Shown here: one piece after another, positions 28,708-42,308 of the stretch
Layout: every line of letters starts with the position of its first letter
How positions within the stretch are numbered: position 1 is the first letter of the stretch
DNA from: Lawsonia intracellularis PHE/MN1-00
Lineage (GTDB): Bacteria > Desulfobacterota > Desulfovibrionia > Desulfovibrionales > Desulfovibrionaceae
Length of the DNA: 64,000 nt
Direction: 5' to 3'
Assembly: GCF_000055945.1 (NCBI RefSeq)
Contig: NC_008011.1
Span: 310,001 to 374,000, forward strand
Translations under genes and position numbers: made by a program
Notes under the pieces: generated by a model
What the model saw: only the letters and a program-made list of their open reading frames with translations
What the model was told of the DNA's origin: nothing
The model's database searches: none

Positions 28708-29097
28708 ATGTCAAAGCAGTTTGAAATATATAAATGTGAAAAGTGTGGAAATATCGTTGAATTGCTTTTTGCCTCAAGTGGTACTCTTTCCTGTTGTGGT
28801 CAACCTATGACTCTTATGAATGATAGTAATACATCTGGAGCTAAAGAAAAACATGTACCTATTATTGAAAATAATGGTTCAGGTTGCAAGGTAACTGTAA
28901 GTACAGTAATCCATCCAATGGAAGAAAAACACTGGATCGAATGGATTGAAATTGTTACAATCGATGGACACCATTGTAAAAAATTCCTTAATCCTGGAGA
29001 TGAACCAATAGCATACTTTAACTATCCATTAGAGCAAATTGCTTATGCCAGAGAATACTGTAATCTTCATGGATTATGGGAAGTAAGCGTTAATTAG
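28708..29097 (+). CDS. dfx: Desulfoferrodoxin (2Fe superoxide reductase)
   Basis: Reduces superoxide to hydrogen peroxide without making oxygen, using electrons from rubredoxin. Length is 129 residues. The N-terminal desulforedoxin-like Fe site has C10, C13, C29 and C30. The catalytic site has H49, H69, H75, C118 and H121, with E47 and K48 in the expected loop (EKH). I chose the ATG at 28708, not the in-frame ATG at 28687, because it has a GGAG ribosome site and gives the family N-terminus MSKQFEIYKC. It is followed by rubredoxin (47 bp) and the flavodiiron gene, the same order as the known rbo-rub-roo genes of Desulfovibrio. Confidence 0.95.
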   Translation: MSKQFEIYKCEKCGNIVELLFASSGTLSCCGQPMTLMNDSNTSGAKEKHVPIIENNGSGCKVTVSTVIHPMEEKHWIEWIEIVTIDGHHCKKFLNPGDEPIAYFNYPLEQIAYAREYCNLHGLWEVSVN

Positions 29098-29144
29098 TTA
29101 GTAAGTATTGACTACTTTAACATCCTACTATAACGGAGTTCTTG

Positions 29145-29306
29145 ATGACAAAGTATGAATGTGATGTATGTGGCTGGGTATATGATCCTGAAGAGGGAGA
29201 TCCAGAGCATGGAATTGCTCCAGGAACAGCATTTGAAGATATTCCTGATGACTGGGTTTGTCCTGTTTGTGGCGCAGGCAAAGCTGACTTTTCTCCTATA
29301 GACTAA
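29145..29306 (+). CDS. rub: Rubredoxin
   Basis: A 53-residue one-iron electron carrier. The Fe(Cys)4 ligands are C6, C9, C39 and C42 in YECDVCGW and VCPVCGAG, with the acidic middle typical of the family ([15 protein letters not shown]). It is too short for many gene callers. A GGAG ribosome site at 29135 precedes the ATG. It lies 47 bp after the desulfoferrodoxin and is followed by a strong terminator, so the two form a short operon. It should feed electrons to the superoxide reductase and to the flavodiiron oxygen reductase downstream. Confidence 0.95.
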   Translation: MTKYECDVCGWVYDPEEGDPEHGIAPGTAFEDIPDDWVCPVCGAGKADFSPID

Positions 29307-29311
29307 AATTA

Positions 29312-29348
29312 AAGAATCCATGGGAATGTATCATTCCCATGGATTCTT
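29312..29348 (+). terminator. Terminator after rubredoxin
   Basis: A 17-bp perfect stem (AAGAATCCATGGGAATG and its complement) with a three-base loop is followed by AATAATATTTTT. It separates the desulfoferrodoxin-rubredoxin operon from the flavodiiron gene, which must therefore have its own promoter. Confidence 0.88.
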
Positions 29349-29467
29349 AATAATATTTTTACTAATGTAACCTATTAATGTTACAGTAAAATTTACTATA
29401 TAAGTCCTATATCTTAATATATACAGATATGTTGGGCATCTATTCTTAAATAAAGGAAGAGCATAAA

Positions 29468-30676
29468 ATGAAACCTGTTGAAATAACTAACGATATTTAC
29501 TGGATAGGTGCTGTCGACTTTAATAAAAGAAATTTTCATGGATATAGCCGGTCACCTCAAGGTACAACATATAACTCATACCTTATCTGTGATGAAAAAA
29601 ATGTTATTTTTGATACAGTAGATGAAGAATATTCAGGAGTAATGTTTTGTAGACTTGCTAAACGGCTCCCTGTAGATAAAGTTGATTATATTGTTATTAA
29701 CCATACAGAAAAAGATCATGCAGGAGCTTTAAGTGAGCTTGTTACCCACTGCAAACCAGAAAAAATTTTTACATCAAATATAGGTAAAAAATTCTTAGAT
29801 GCCCAATTTGACACAAGAGAGTGGCCTATTGAAATTGTATCAACAGGAGACTCTATCTCTATTGGAAAAAGAACAATACAGTTTCTAGATACTCGCATGC
29901 TCCATTGGCCAGATAGTATGGTATCTTATATCCCCGAAGAAAAACTTCTTATAAGTAATGATATTTTTGGCCAAAACTTAGCAACATCTGAACGCTTTGC
30001 AGATCAGTGTGATCCATCAAGTGTTAAAAAGCGTACTAAAGAATATTTCTATAACATCATCCTCCCTTTTTCTACACAAGTTAGAAAAACATTAGATAAT
30101 TTTAAAGAAATACAACTTGATATACAAATCATAGCTCCAGATCATGGTGTCATTTATAGAACAGCTGAAGACTGTGATAGAGTTCTTAATCTCTATAGAG
30201 AAATGGCAGAACAAAAATTAAAACAACGTGCTGTTATTGTCTTTGAAACAATGTGGGGATCAACAAAAAAAATGGCTTATGCTATAGGCTCAGGTTTTGA
30301 TGAAGAAAATGTCCCCTACTCTATTATTGATATACAAAAAAATCACCATAGTGATGTTATGACTGCTTTAGCTGATGCCAGTGGTATTATCATAGGCTCA
30401 GCTACACATAATAACTCCTACCTTCCAGGAATTGCAGATCTACTTCACTATATGCAAGGACTTCGTCCTAAAAATCTTATTGGAGGTGGCTTTGGCTCTT
30501 ATGGCTGGTCTGGTGAAGCAGCAAAAGATATTCAAGCAATATTAAGTTCAATTGGTGTAGAAACACCATCTGAACCTCTAAGAGGGACATTCATACCTAA
30601 ACATCAACTACTAAGAGATTGTTTTAATTTTGGAAAAACTATTGCACAGGCACTAAAAAATAAAGGACAATATTAA
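29468..30676 (+). CDS. roo: Flavodiiron protein (rubredoxin:oxygen oxidoreductase)
   Basis: Reduces oxygen (or NO in some relatives) to water with electrons from rubredoxin. Length is 402 residues, as in Desulfovibrio ROO. The beta-lactamase-like domain (1-about 245) has all di-iron ligands at positions matching the D. gigas enzyme: H79, E81, D83, H84, H146, D165 and H226. The flavodoxin domain follows (about 255-400), with the FMN loop in VFETMWGSTKKMAYAIG and GSYGWSGEA. A GGAAGAG ribosome site precedes the ATG. It makes up an oxygen-removal path with rubredoxin; cytochrome bd follows downstream. Confidence 0.94.
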   Translation: MKPVEITNDIYWIGAVDFNKRNFHGYSRSPQGTTYNSYLICDEKNVIFDTVDEEYSGVMFCRLAKRLPVDKVDYIVINHTEKDHAGALSELVTHCKPEKIFTSNIGKKFLDAQFDTREWPIEIVSTGDSISIGKRTIQFLDTRMLHWPDSMVSYIPEEKLLISNDIFGQNLATSERFADQCDPSSVKKRTKEYFYNIILPFSTQVRKTLDNFKEIQLDIQIIAPDHGVIYRTAEDCDRVLNLYREMAEQKLKQRAVIVFETMWGSTKKMAYAIGSGFDEENVPYSIIDIQKNHHSDVMTALADASGIIIGSATHNNSYLPGIADLLHYMQGLRPKNLIGGGFGSYGWSGEAAKDIQAILSSIGVETPSEPLRGTFIPKHQLLRDCFNFGKTIAQALKNKGQY

Positions 30677-30815
30677 ATAAAAAAAGTCAGTGATTATCTT
30701 TTTATAAGATGAATTTAACTACTTTAAACTTCATAAAAAATTAGTTATTATTTAATTTGTAGTTTTTAGTGCTAAACGCATTTTTACCTTTAACTAAAGA
30801 TAAAAGGGGAATTGC

Positions 30816-32117
30816 ATGGATGTTGTTATGCTGTCACGGCTCCAGTTTGCTGTAGCTGTTTTTTTTCACTTTATCTTTGTTCCTCTTACACTTGGACTAA
30901 CGGTCATTCTTGCTTTAATGGAAACAAAGTATGTGAAGACTGGTGAAGAAGTGTATAAAAAAATGGCTAAATTCTGGGGAAAACTATTCTTAATAAATTT
31001 TACGTTAGGAGTAGTTACAGGTATTACCCTTGAATTTCAATTTGGTACAAACTGGTCTAAGTATTCTGAATATGTAGGTGATGTTTTTGGTTCTTTATTA
31101 GCCATTGAAGCCACAGCAGCTTTCTTCCTTGAATCAATATTTATTGCTGTATGGGCCTTTGGTTGGGATAAAATTGGGAAGAAAATGCATCTTACGGCAA
31201 TATGGTTAGTAGCCTTTGCCTCTAATATGTCTGCTCTTTGGATTATCCTTGCTAATGGTTGGATGCAACATCCTGTAGGATATGTATTAAGAAATGGCCG
31301 TGCTGAGTTAGATGATTTTATGGCTGTTTTCTTAAATCCATATGGTTGGGGACAATTTTTTCATACTATTTTTGCTTCATGGATGTTATCAGGGTTCTTT
31401 GTTCTAGGAATCTCTGCTTGGCATCTCTATCGTAAAAATCAAATGGATTTCTTCAAGCGTTCAGTTAACATAGCTGCTCCATTTACATTAATATTTGCTA
31501 TTATTGTTGCATTATTAGGACATCAGCAAGGTCAATCTGTTGCTCATCATCAACCAGCAAAACTTGCTGCTATGGAATGTCACTGGGAAACAGGAAGTGA
31601 TGTACCTATGTATCTTCTTGTTTGGCCAGATGTTGAAGAAAAACGCAATATTATCCAAGCACTTCCTATTCCTGGATTATTAAGTTTTCTTGCAGACAAT
31701 ACAACAAGTGCTGAAGTTGTAGGCCTAAATAGCTTTCCAGATGACGACCTTCCTCCTATTTTACCTACCTTCCTTTCATTTCGATTTATGGTAGCTACTG
31801 GTCTACTATTCATTCTTTTTGCATGGCTAGCTTGGTGGTATAGAGATAGGCTTGAATATCACCCTAAGCTACTAAAATGTCTTATCTATCTTATTCCACT
31901 ACCATACTTATCAATTATGGCTGGCTGGGCAGTAGCTGAAATAGGAAGACAACCTTGGATTGTTTATGGACTTATGAGAACAAAGGATGCTGTTTCCCCT
32001 ATTCCAGAATCTTCAGTCTGGATTTCCCTTATAAGTTTCATTGTAGTTTACTCATTTCTTGGCATTTTAGATATTTATCTCCTAGCCAAATACGGACGTA
32101 AAGGTCCCCAGGCATAA
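30816..32117 (+). CDS. cydA: Cytochrome bd oxidase subunit I
   Basis: Inner-membrane quinol oxidase subunit carrying hemes b and d. Length is 433 residues, shorter than E. coli CydA (522), as in forms with a short Q-loop. The start MDVVMLSRLQFAVAVFFHFIF contains the conserved heme-ligand His (H18). GHQQG, KLAAMEC, and the GRQPWIVYGLMRT segment near the C-terminus follow. About nine helices are visible. cydB follows after 32 bp. A high-affinity oxidase fits life at low oxygen and helps keep oxygen away from Fe-S enzymes. Confidence 0.95.
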   Translation: MDVVMLSRLQFAVAVFFHFIFVPLTLGLTVILALMETKYVKTGEEVYKKMAKFWGKLFLINFTLGVVTGITLEFQFGTNWSKYSEYVGDVFGSLLAIEATAAFFLESIFIAVWAFGWDKIGKKMHLTAIWLVAFASNMSALWIILANGWMQHPVGYVLRNGRAELDDFMAVFLNPYGWGQFFHTIFASWMLSGFFVLGISAWHLYRKNQMDFFKRSVNIAAPFTLIFAIIVALLGHQQGQSVAHHQPAKLAAMECHWETGSDVPMYLLVWPDVEEKRNIIQALPIPGLLSFLADNTTSAEVVGLNSFPDDDLPPILPTFLSFRFMVATGLLFILFAWLAWWYRDRLEYHPKLLKCLIYLIPLPYLSIMAGWAVAEIGRQPWIVYGLMRTKDAVSPIPESSVWISLISFIVVYSFLGILDIYLLAKYGRKGPQA

Positions 32118-32149
32118 ACCTTTATACTAGGGAGAATCAGGAGAATTAT

Positions 32150-33178
32150 ATGCTTGAAACAATATGGTTTGTTCTTTGGGGACTGCTTTGGGCAGTATAC
32201 TTTGTACTTGATGGATTTGATCTAGGAATGGGTTCACTCATGCCATTTCTAGCAAAAACAGATACTGAAAAACGTATAATTTATAATGCAGCTGGACCCT
32301 ATTGGGATGGAAATGAAGTTTGGCTTATTACTGCAGGAGGAGCTACTTTTGCAGCTTTCCCTAAAGCGTATGCTGTCATGTTTAGTGCATTATATGCTCC
32401 TCTTCTTATTATACTCTTTGCCTTAATTTTCCGGGCAGTTGCATTTGAGTTCAGAAATAAAATAGATACTCCCTTCTGGCGTAGTTTATGGGATTTATTT
32501 CTATTTTTAGGAAATTTTATTCCTGCTCTACTACTAGGAGTAGCATTTGCTAATTTATTTATGGGAATTCCTATTGATAGATATGGTGTATATTATGGCA
32601 ATCTACTAATGCTGTTAAATCCATATGGTATCTTAGGTGGTATTTTCTTTGTTATCATGTTCTGTGTACATGGAGCACTATGGCTTGCACTAAAGTCTGA
32701 AGGCCTACTTCATGCCAAAGCTGTTGTAACAGCTAAAGGATTGTGGTTTATTCTTGCAGCATTAACTATAGCCTTTCTTGTCATGACTTATTACTATACT
32801 AACCTTTATGACAATTATGAAATTACACCAGCGCTTCTTGCATTTCCTGTTATAGCTGCTCTTTCACTTATCTTTATCCAGCTTATGCTTAATAAAGAAA
32901 AGCTCTTGCTTGCATGGATTTGTAGTGCGTTATTCATCTTATGTGTAACATTCTTTGGTGTACTAGGAATGTATCCAAGTTTAATCATCTCTAGTATAAA
33001 TCCAACATATAGTGTAACAATCATGAATGGGGCATCTAGTCCTTTAACACTTAAAATTATGTTAGGTGTTGTCATTGGTTGTATACCTATTGTTATTGCC
33101 TACCAGGCATGGGTTTACTATACTTTTGCTCATAAAGTAACATCTGAATCTATCCATGCTGATGATCATGCTTATTAA
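32150..33178 (+). CDS. cydB: Cytochrome bd oxidase subunit II
   Basis: Partner of CydA, 342 residues with about eight or nine hydrophobic helices. Family motifs: LETIWFVLWGLLWAVYFVLDGFDLGMGSL at the start (the DGFDLG block is diagnostic), then GPYWDGNEVWLITAGGATFAAFP and RAVAFEFRNK. An AATCAGGAG ribosome site precedes the ATG. It ends at a strong terminator. The assembly genes cydC and cydD and the small subunit gene cydX are not adjacent. Confidence 0.95.
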   Translation: MLETIWFVLWGLLWAVYFVLDGFDLGMGSLMPFLAKTDTEKRIIYNAAGPYWDGNEVWLITAGGATFAAFPKAYAVMFSALYAPLLIILFALIFRAVAFEFRNKIDTPFWRSLWDLFLFLGNFIPALLLGVAFANLFMGIPIDRYGVYYGNLLMLLNPYGILGGIFFVIMFCVHGALWLALKSEGLLHAKAVVTAKGLWFILAALTIAFLVMTYYYTNLYDNYEITPALLAFPVIAALSLIFIQLMLNKEKLLLAWICSALFILCVTFFGVLGMYPSLIISSINPTYSVTIMNGASSPLTLKIMLGVVIGCIPIVIAYQAWVYYTFAHKVTSESIHADDHAY

Positions 33179-33192
33179 AAGATTATATAACT

Positions 33193-33232
33193 AGAAAAAA
33201 AGGCTGTTTATATACAAACAGCCTTTTTTTCT
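33193..33232 (+). terminator. Terminator after cydB
   Basis: A 17-bp stem (AGAAAAAAAGGCTGTTT with its complement) and a six-base loop end in a T-run, 14 bp after the cydB stop. It is a strong intrinsic terminator. Confidence 0.9.
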
Positions 33233-33349
33233 AATCAATAAAAGTATTGCATATGAAGAATACTCTAATAGATACTTCTATCATACAGTAATCCATTAGA
33301 AAAAATTTTACTATATGGTATGCAATCAGCTATTATATATATATATAAT

Positions 33350-33829
33350 TTATTCTTCAGTATCAGAAGTCGGCTCAGTTGCTGATGTTTTAACACTTAA
33401 TTGTGTATGTACAGCAGAGGATTTATCAAGTTGAAGTTCAGTAGCAAGGCCTTCAAGTCCTTTTCTCCCCATAAGAGCTGCACCATATTTTTCATTAGGT
33501 TCCCATGCAAACATAACAGCTGTACCATAACACGAAAAATATCTTGTACCATCAGGATGAAACGCAACGTTTTCACTATAGCCTACAATTGCATGTGCTC
33601 CTTTAGATAAAGCTCGAGATGCCATACCAAAAAAAGCATCATCAGCATCATATGCTCTTGAACAAACTAATCCTAAAACTTTTGAAATTCTTTTACCTTC
33701 AACTGTATCAGTGGTAACAACAGGAAATTTTCCACCTAAAAAAAGTTCTTTAGACTTTTCTAAAATAGGATCTTTTTTCACCTTGGATTTCTTTTTTCTC
33801 TTTGCTCTGTTAGCATTAAAAAAAAACAT
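33350..33829 (-). CDS. YbjQ-like (UPF0145) family protein
   Basis: A 159-residue cytoplasmic protein. After a basic, lysine-rich N-terminus (RAKRKKKSKVKK) it has a YbjQ-like core: GKRISKVLGLVCSRAYDADDAFFGMASRALSKGAHAIVGY and FSCYGTAVMF. The family forms pentamers and has been called a heavy-metal-binding domain, but its role is not settled. The Ser/Thr-rich tail (HTQLSVKTSATEPTSDTEE) is extra. The match to YbjQ is recalled from sequence pattern only. An AAAGGAGTG ribosome site stands just upstream. It converges on cydB and diverges from the PFOR gene. Confidence 0.55.
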   Translation of the reverse strand: MFFFNANRAKRKKKSKVKKDPILEKSKELFLGGKFPVVTTDTVEGKRISKVLGLVCSRAYDADDAFFGMASRALSKGAHAIVGYSENVAFHPDGTRYFSCYGTAVMFAWEPNEKYGAALMGRKGLEGLATELQLDKSSAVHTQLSVKTSATEPTSDTEE

Positions 33830-37804
<3,975 letters not shown>

Positions 37805-37891
37805 CTAGAAATACAATTAGAACGTCCTATTTACATACTTTCTAAATGTATTCATACTACTTTTATCTTATGTAAATAAAGGTGATAGGTT

Positions 37892-40012
37892 ATGGCTAAT
37901 AAGCTCTATATTACTGCTACAGAAAAACGTAGTGGTAAATCTGCAGTAACCCTTGGCATGATGCAGCTACTCATGCGACACATAAGAAGTGTAGCATTTT
38001 TCCGTCCAATTATTGCTAATATAGATCCTAATAAAAAAGATCATGATATTAACCTTATCCTTACAACGTTTAATATCGCCATGCCTTATGAGGATACTTA
38101 TGCATGTTCTTTTAAAGAGGCTAGAACACTTATAGCAGAACAAAAATCTCCTGTTCTAATTGAAAAAATTATACAAAAATACAAACATTTAGAAGATAAT
38201 TATGACTTTATTCTTTGTGAAGGTACTGATTATCTTAGTAATGATTCCGCATTTGAATTTGAACTTAATATAGATATTGCTGCTAACCTTAATATGCCAC
38301 TTGCTGTTATTGTTAATGGAAAAAACAAATCTATTGAAGACCTTATTTCTTCTACTGTTACAAGCTCAGAGCTTATTTTTGATAAAGGACAAGATATTGC
38401 TTGCCTTTTTATTAATAAAACAACATTAGCCATACCTGAACTAGAGAATTGCAAAAAGGCTATTAGTACTGCAATAGGCTCACAGGTCCCTATTGCTATG
38501 TTCCCTAATAATTCTGTCTTAAGTCGACCAACAGTATCTGATATAAAACGTTGGATGAAAGCAGAAGTAATATATGGTGAAGAATGCCTAAATAATTCAG
38601 TCGAAGATTATATTATAACAACAATGCAACCCAATAATTTTTTGGACCAGTTACAACAAGGTCTTCTTATTATAACATCTGCAGATAGATCTGATATTGT
38701 CCTTGCTAGCTTAGCTTCAAGACTTTCAATGACATATCCTGATATAGCTGGTATTATTCTCACAGGGAAGTTTGAACTTTCCTCACATATTACTCGTCTT
38801 ATCAATGGATGGCAATCTGTTCCTGTCCCTATTTTAACCGTATCCCAAAATAGCTATCAAGCTATTATGACACTCTCAGAACTTTACGGAAAAATTAATG
38901 TTTCAGATACACGAAAGATACATATAGCACTCGCTATTTTTGAACAACATGCAGACAGTAATGCTATTACGCAACGTGTTATTGAAAGAACTTCTGACAA
39001 AGTGTCTCCTAAAATGTTCGAATTTAAACTCATTGAACAAGCACGTCGCCATAAAATGCGTATTGTCCTTCCTGAAGGAACAGAAGATCGTATCCTCAAA
39101 GCAGCTGAAGTACTTTCACAAAGAGAAGTTGCAGACATAACTCTTTTAGGAGATATCCCTACAATTCATAAAAAAATTTCAGATCTTGGACTGTCTCTGC
39201 ATAATGTTCAGTTAATTCAACCAAATCAAAACCATGCTCTATTTGAAAATTATGTACAGACATATTATGAATTACGTAAGCACAAAGGAATAACTTTAGA
39301 TGATGCCCGTGATTGGATGAATGATACCACTTACTTTGGTACTATGATGGTTTATAAAAATGATGTTGATGGTATGGTTTCAGGAGCTACTAATACAACA
39401 GCTCATACTGTTCGTCCTGCGTTTGAAATTATCAAGACTAAACCTGGTGCATCTATTGTTTCAAGTGTCTTTCTTATGTGTATGAAAGACCGTATCCTTG
39501 TTTTTGGAGACTGTGCTGTAAATCCCAATCCTACTGCAGAACAACTTGCAGACATAGCTATTAGTTCTGCACAAACAGCACACGTCTTTGGTATTCCTGT
39601 CAGAGTAGCAATGCTCTCTTATTCAACTGGAACATCTGGTAAAGGTATAGATGTAGATATTGTTTCTGAAGCTACAAAAATAGCACATGAAAAAGCACCT
39701 CATCTTATATTAGATGGTCCTATTCAGTATGATGCTGCCATTGATCCTGATGTTGCTAAGACAAAAGCACCAACTAGTGTGGTTGCTGGTAAGGCAACAG
39801 TATTCATTTTCCCTGATTTAAATACAGGAAATAATACATATAAAGCCGTACAACGAGCTGCTGGAGCAATTGCTATTGGACCAATTCTCCAAGGTCTAAA
39901 AAAACCTGTAAATGATCTTTCTCGTGGGTGCACTGTTACAGATATTATTAATACAGTTACAATTACAGCTATTCAGGCACAAGCAGAACAAGGGTTAATA
40001 ACAATAGACTAA
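37892..40012 (+). CDS. pta: Phosphate acetyltransferase (long form)
   Basis: Converts acetyl-CoA and phosphate to acetyl phosphate. Length is 706 residues, the long Pta form: an N-terminal BioD-like P-loop domain (KLYITATEKRSGKSAVTLGM), a middle DRTGG-like domain (about 225-340) and the C-terminal catalytic domain (about 380-706), with VLPEGTEDRILKAAEVL, MVSGATNTTAHTVRPAFEII, FGDCAVNPNPTAEQLADIA and the final block with QAQAEQGLITI. It stands 87 bp after PFOR with its own GGTGATAGG ribosome site, and ackA follows 99 bp later. The three genes form the acetate pathway. Confidence 0.96.
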   Translation: MANKLYITATEKRSGKSAVTLGMMQLLMRHIRSVAFFRPIIANIDPNKKDHDINLILTTFNIAMPYEDTYACSFKEARTLIAEQKSPVLIEKIIQKYKHLEDNYDFILCEGTDYLSNDSAFEFELNIDIAANLNMPLAVIVNGKNKSIEDLISSTVTSSELIFDKGQDIACLFINKTTLAIPELENCKKAISTAIGSQVPIAMFPNNSVLSRPTVSDIKRWMKAEVIYGEECLNNSVEDYIITTMQPNNFLDQLQQGLLIITSADRSDIVLASLASRLSMTYPDIAGIILTGKFELSSHITRLINGWQSVPVPILTVSQNSYQAIMTLSELYGKINVSDTRKIHIALAIFEQHADSNAITQRVIERTSDKVSPKMFEFKLIEQARRHKMRIVLPEGTEDRILKAAEVLSQREVADITLLGDIPTIHKKISDLGLSLHNVQLIQPNQNHALFENYVQTYYELRKHKGITLDDARDWMNDTTYFGTMMVYKNDVDGMVSGATNTTAHTVRPAFEIIKTKPGASIVSSVFLMCMKDRILVFGDCAVNPNPTAEQLADIAISSAQTAHVFGIPVRVAMLSYSTGTSGKGIDVDIVSEATKIAHEKAPHLILDGPIQYDAAIDPDVAKTKAPTSVVAGKATVFIFPDLNTGNNTYKAVQRAAGAIAIGPILQGLKKPVNDLSRGCTVTDIINTVTITAIQAQAEQGLITID

Positions 40013-40111
40013 ATTAACTAATATATATATATAAGAATACACTATAATAAAGTATAGCTTTAGTAGTATGGTTCTCTTCTCTTTATTCTTAATGAAAGGA
40101 AATTTCAATAT

Positions 40112-41326
40112 ATGAAAGTTCTTGTTATTAATACAGGAAGCTCCTCGTTCAAGTATCAACTTATTGATATGCCTATGGAACAAGTGCTTGTTTCAGGTTT
40201 AGTAGAACGTATTGGAGAAGAAGTAGGACAAATGGTTCATAAGATATACCCTAATACTTCTCAGGAAAAAAAGTATACTACAACCCAGCCTTTTTCTACT
40301 CATGTTGAAGGAATGCAGGCTGTAGTTGCTGAACTTATCAATCCAAAACATGGAATTCTCCATTCAGTAAAAGAAATATATGCTATTGGACATCGTGTAG
40401 TGATGGGTGGAGAGACAATGAAACACCCTGCTCTTATTAATCAACATGTAAAAAATATTATTCGTGAATGTGCCATCTTTTCACCTCTCCACAACCTTTC
40501 TCATCTTGCAGGAATTGAAACTGCTGAAGAACTTTTTCCAGGTATTCCTAATGTTGCTGTTTTTGATTCAGAATTTCATCAAACAATGCCAAAAGTAGCT
40601 TATCTTTACCCCCTGCCATATGATATTTATGACGACTACAAAATACGTCGGTATGGTTTCCATGGCACATCTCATAGATATGTTGCACAACAAACAGCAA
40701 ATTTTCTTAACAGACCTATAAAAGAGCTAAACTTTATAACTTGTCATTTAGGTAATGGATGTTCTATGACAGCAATCAAAAATGGAAAAAGTATTGATAC
40801 CAGTATGGGATTAACTCCTCTTGACGGACTAATGATGGGTACACGTTGTGGGGATATTGATCCAGCTATTGTTCCATTCCTTATAGAAAAAACAGAAAAA
40901 TCAGCAAAAGACGTTGATGAATTAATGAATAAACAATCAGGTCTCAAAGGCATTTGTGGAATGAACGACATGAGAGATATACATGAAGCTTGTGCACAAG
41001 GTAATGCAAAAGCACAACTTGCACTTGATATGTTTATCTATCGAATAAAAAAATACCTTGGAGCTTATTATGCCATCCTAGGGCATCTTGATGGTATCAT
41101 TTTTACTGCAGGTATTGGTGAGAATGATACTATTGTACGTGAAAAGGTTTGTAGTGGATTAGAAAATTTAGGAATTTTTCTTGATAGCTCACGAAATAAT
41201 ACACATAGTTCCACGCTACGATTAATTAGTACAGATAATAGTCCAATACCTATCTTTGTTGTTCCTACCAATGAAGAATTAGAAATAGCAAAATTAACAA
41301 TACAACTGGTTAGTAATACACAATAA
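40112..41326 (+). CDS. ackA: Acetate kinase
   Basis: Transfers the phosphate of acetyl phosphate to ADP, giving ATP and acetate. Length is 404 residues, as usual. Motifs: MKVLVINTGSSSFKYQLID at the start, AIGHRVVMGGETM, FDSEFHQTMP, YGFHGTSHRYVAQ, CHLGNGCSM, and the ATPase region IIFTAGIGENDTIVRE. Catalytic Asn, Arg, Asp and His residues are in place. It ends 24 bp from the miaA stop, in a convergent arrangement without an obvious hairpin between. An AAAGGAAA ribosome site precedes the start. Confidence 0.96.
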   Translation: MKVLVINTGSSSFKYQLIDMPMEQVLVSGLVERIGEEVGQMVHKIYPNTSQEKKYTTTQPFSTHVEGMQAVVAELINPKHGILHSVKEIYAIGHRVVMGGETMKHPALINQHVKNIIRECAIFSPLHNLSHLAGIETAEELFPGIPNVAVFDSEFHQTMPKVAYLYPLPYDIYDDYKIRRYGFHGTSHRYVAQQTANFLNRPIKELNFITCHLGNGCSMTAIKNGKSIDTSMGLTPLDGLMMGTRCGDIDPAIVPFLIEKTEKSAKDVDELMNKQSGLKGICGMNDMRDIHEACAQGNAKAQLALDMFIYRIKKYLGAYYAILGHLDGIIFTAGIGENDTIVREKVCSGLENLGIFLDSSRNNTHSSTLRLISTDNSPIPIFVVPTNEELEIAKLTIQLVSNTQ

Positions 41327-41350
41327 CTTTTGCAATACCTTATGCTTATC

Positions 41351-42262
41351 TTAACTTAACCAGTTTTCAACACATTTCTGTATATCTTCAAGCTGATCAG
41401 GACAAAACCAGATAATACGCTTATCTGCATTAAACCATGTTAGTTGTCGCTTTGCATAACTACGTGTATTTTTTAACCAACGCTCTTTAGCTTCATTAAA
41501 TGTATATTCACCTTTTATAGCACCTAAAAGTTCCATATACCCTATACCTGACCAGTTTTGAACATCTTTATTAAAGTAACGCTTATAAGTAGTTATAACC
41601 TCTTTTATTGCTCCTTGAACGAACATTTTATCTATACGTTTTTCTAGCAATGGTGCTAATTCAATTAATGGAATTTTAATACCTATTCTAAGAACAGTTG
41701 CAGGATATGCTTCAGTTACCTGCTGATGCCACCATGTAAAAGTTTTTCCAGTTTCATAAAAGACAGTGAGAGCACGAAGAACTCTTTGTCGATCATTTGG
41801 GTGAATAGAATTAGCATACAAAGGATCATGCACTTTAAGCATATTGTATAAAAAACTAATTCCTTTTTCTTCAGCCTGTTTTTCCATAGTTAAGCTAAGT
41901 TCAGTAGAAATTGGTGGTATAGTAACAATCCCATCAAACAAAGCACGTAAGTATAACCCTGTTCCACCGACTAATAATGGTATTTTGGTATGACATACTG
42001 AATCAAGTTGCTCTGCAGCTAATGTTGCCCATCTTCCTGCAGAGATTTTCTCATGTAAGTCTAAACAAGCATAAAGTTTATGAGGAATTAAAGAACGTTC
42101 TTCAAAAGTTGGTTGAGCTGTAATGATAGGAACACCTTTGTATAGTTGTCTTGAATCAGCATTAATAATGATTCCATCATATCTTTTAGCTAAATGAAAG
42201 GCTATTTCTGATTTACCTACACCTGTAGGACCAACAATACAAATAACTTTACGATAGTTCAT
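41351..42262 (-). CDS. miaA: tRNA dimethylallyltransferase
   Basis: Adds a dimethylallyl group to A37 of tRNAs that read codons starting with U. Length is 303 residues. The P-loop GPTGVGKSEIAFHLAKRYDG is at residues 11-30, then NADSRQLYKGVPIITAQP, LLVGGTGLYLRALFDGI, the HPNDRQRVLRALTVFYETG block, and SYAKRQLTWFN. All are MiaA signatures. It is last in the minus-strand run rsmD-coaD-miaA, with a 46-bp gap after coaD. Confidence 0.96.
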   Translation of the reverse strand: MNYRKVICIVGPTGVGKSEIAFHLAKRYDGIIINADSRQLYKGVPIITAQPTFEERSLIPHKLYACLDLHEKISAGRWATLAAEQLDSVCHTKIPLLVGGTGLYLRALFDGIVTIPPISTELSLTMEKQAEEKGISFLYNMLKVHDPLYANSIHPNDRQRVLRALTVFYETGKTFTWWHQQVTEAYPATVLRIGIKIPLIELAPLLEKRIDKMFVQGAIKEVITTYKRYFNKDVQNWSGIGYMELLGAIKGEYTFNEAKERWLKNTRSYAKRQLTWFNADKRIIWFCPDQLEDIQKCVENWLS

Positions 42263-42308
42263 GATATACGAATATCATTAGTCACATAACTACACATATA
42301 ACTACTAG

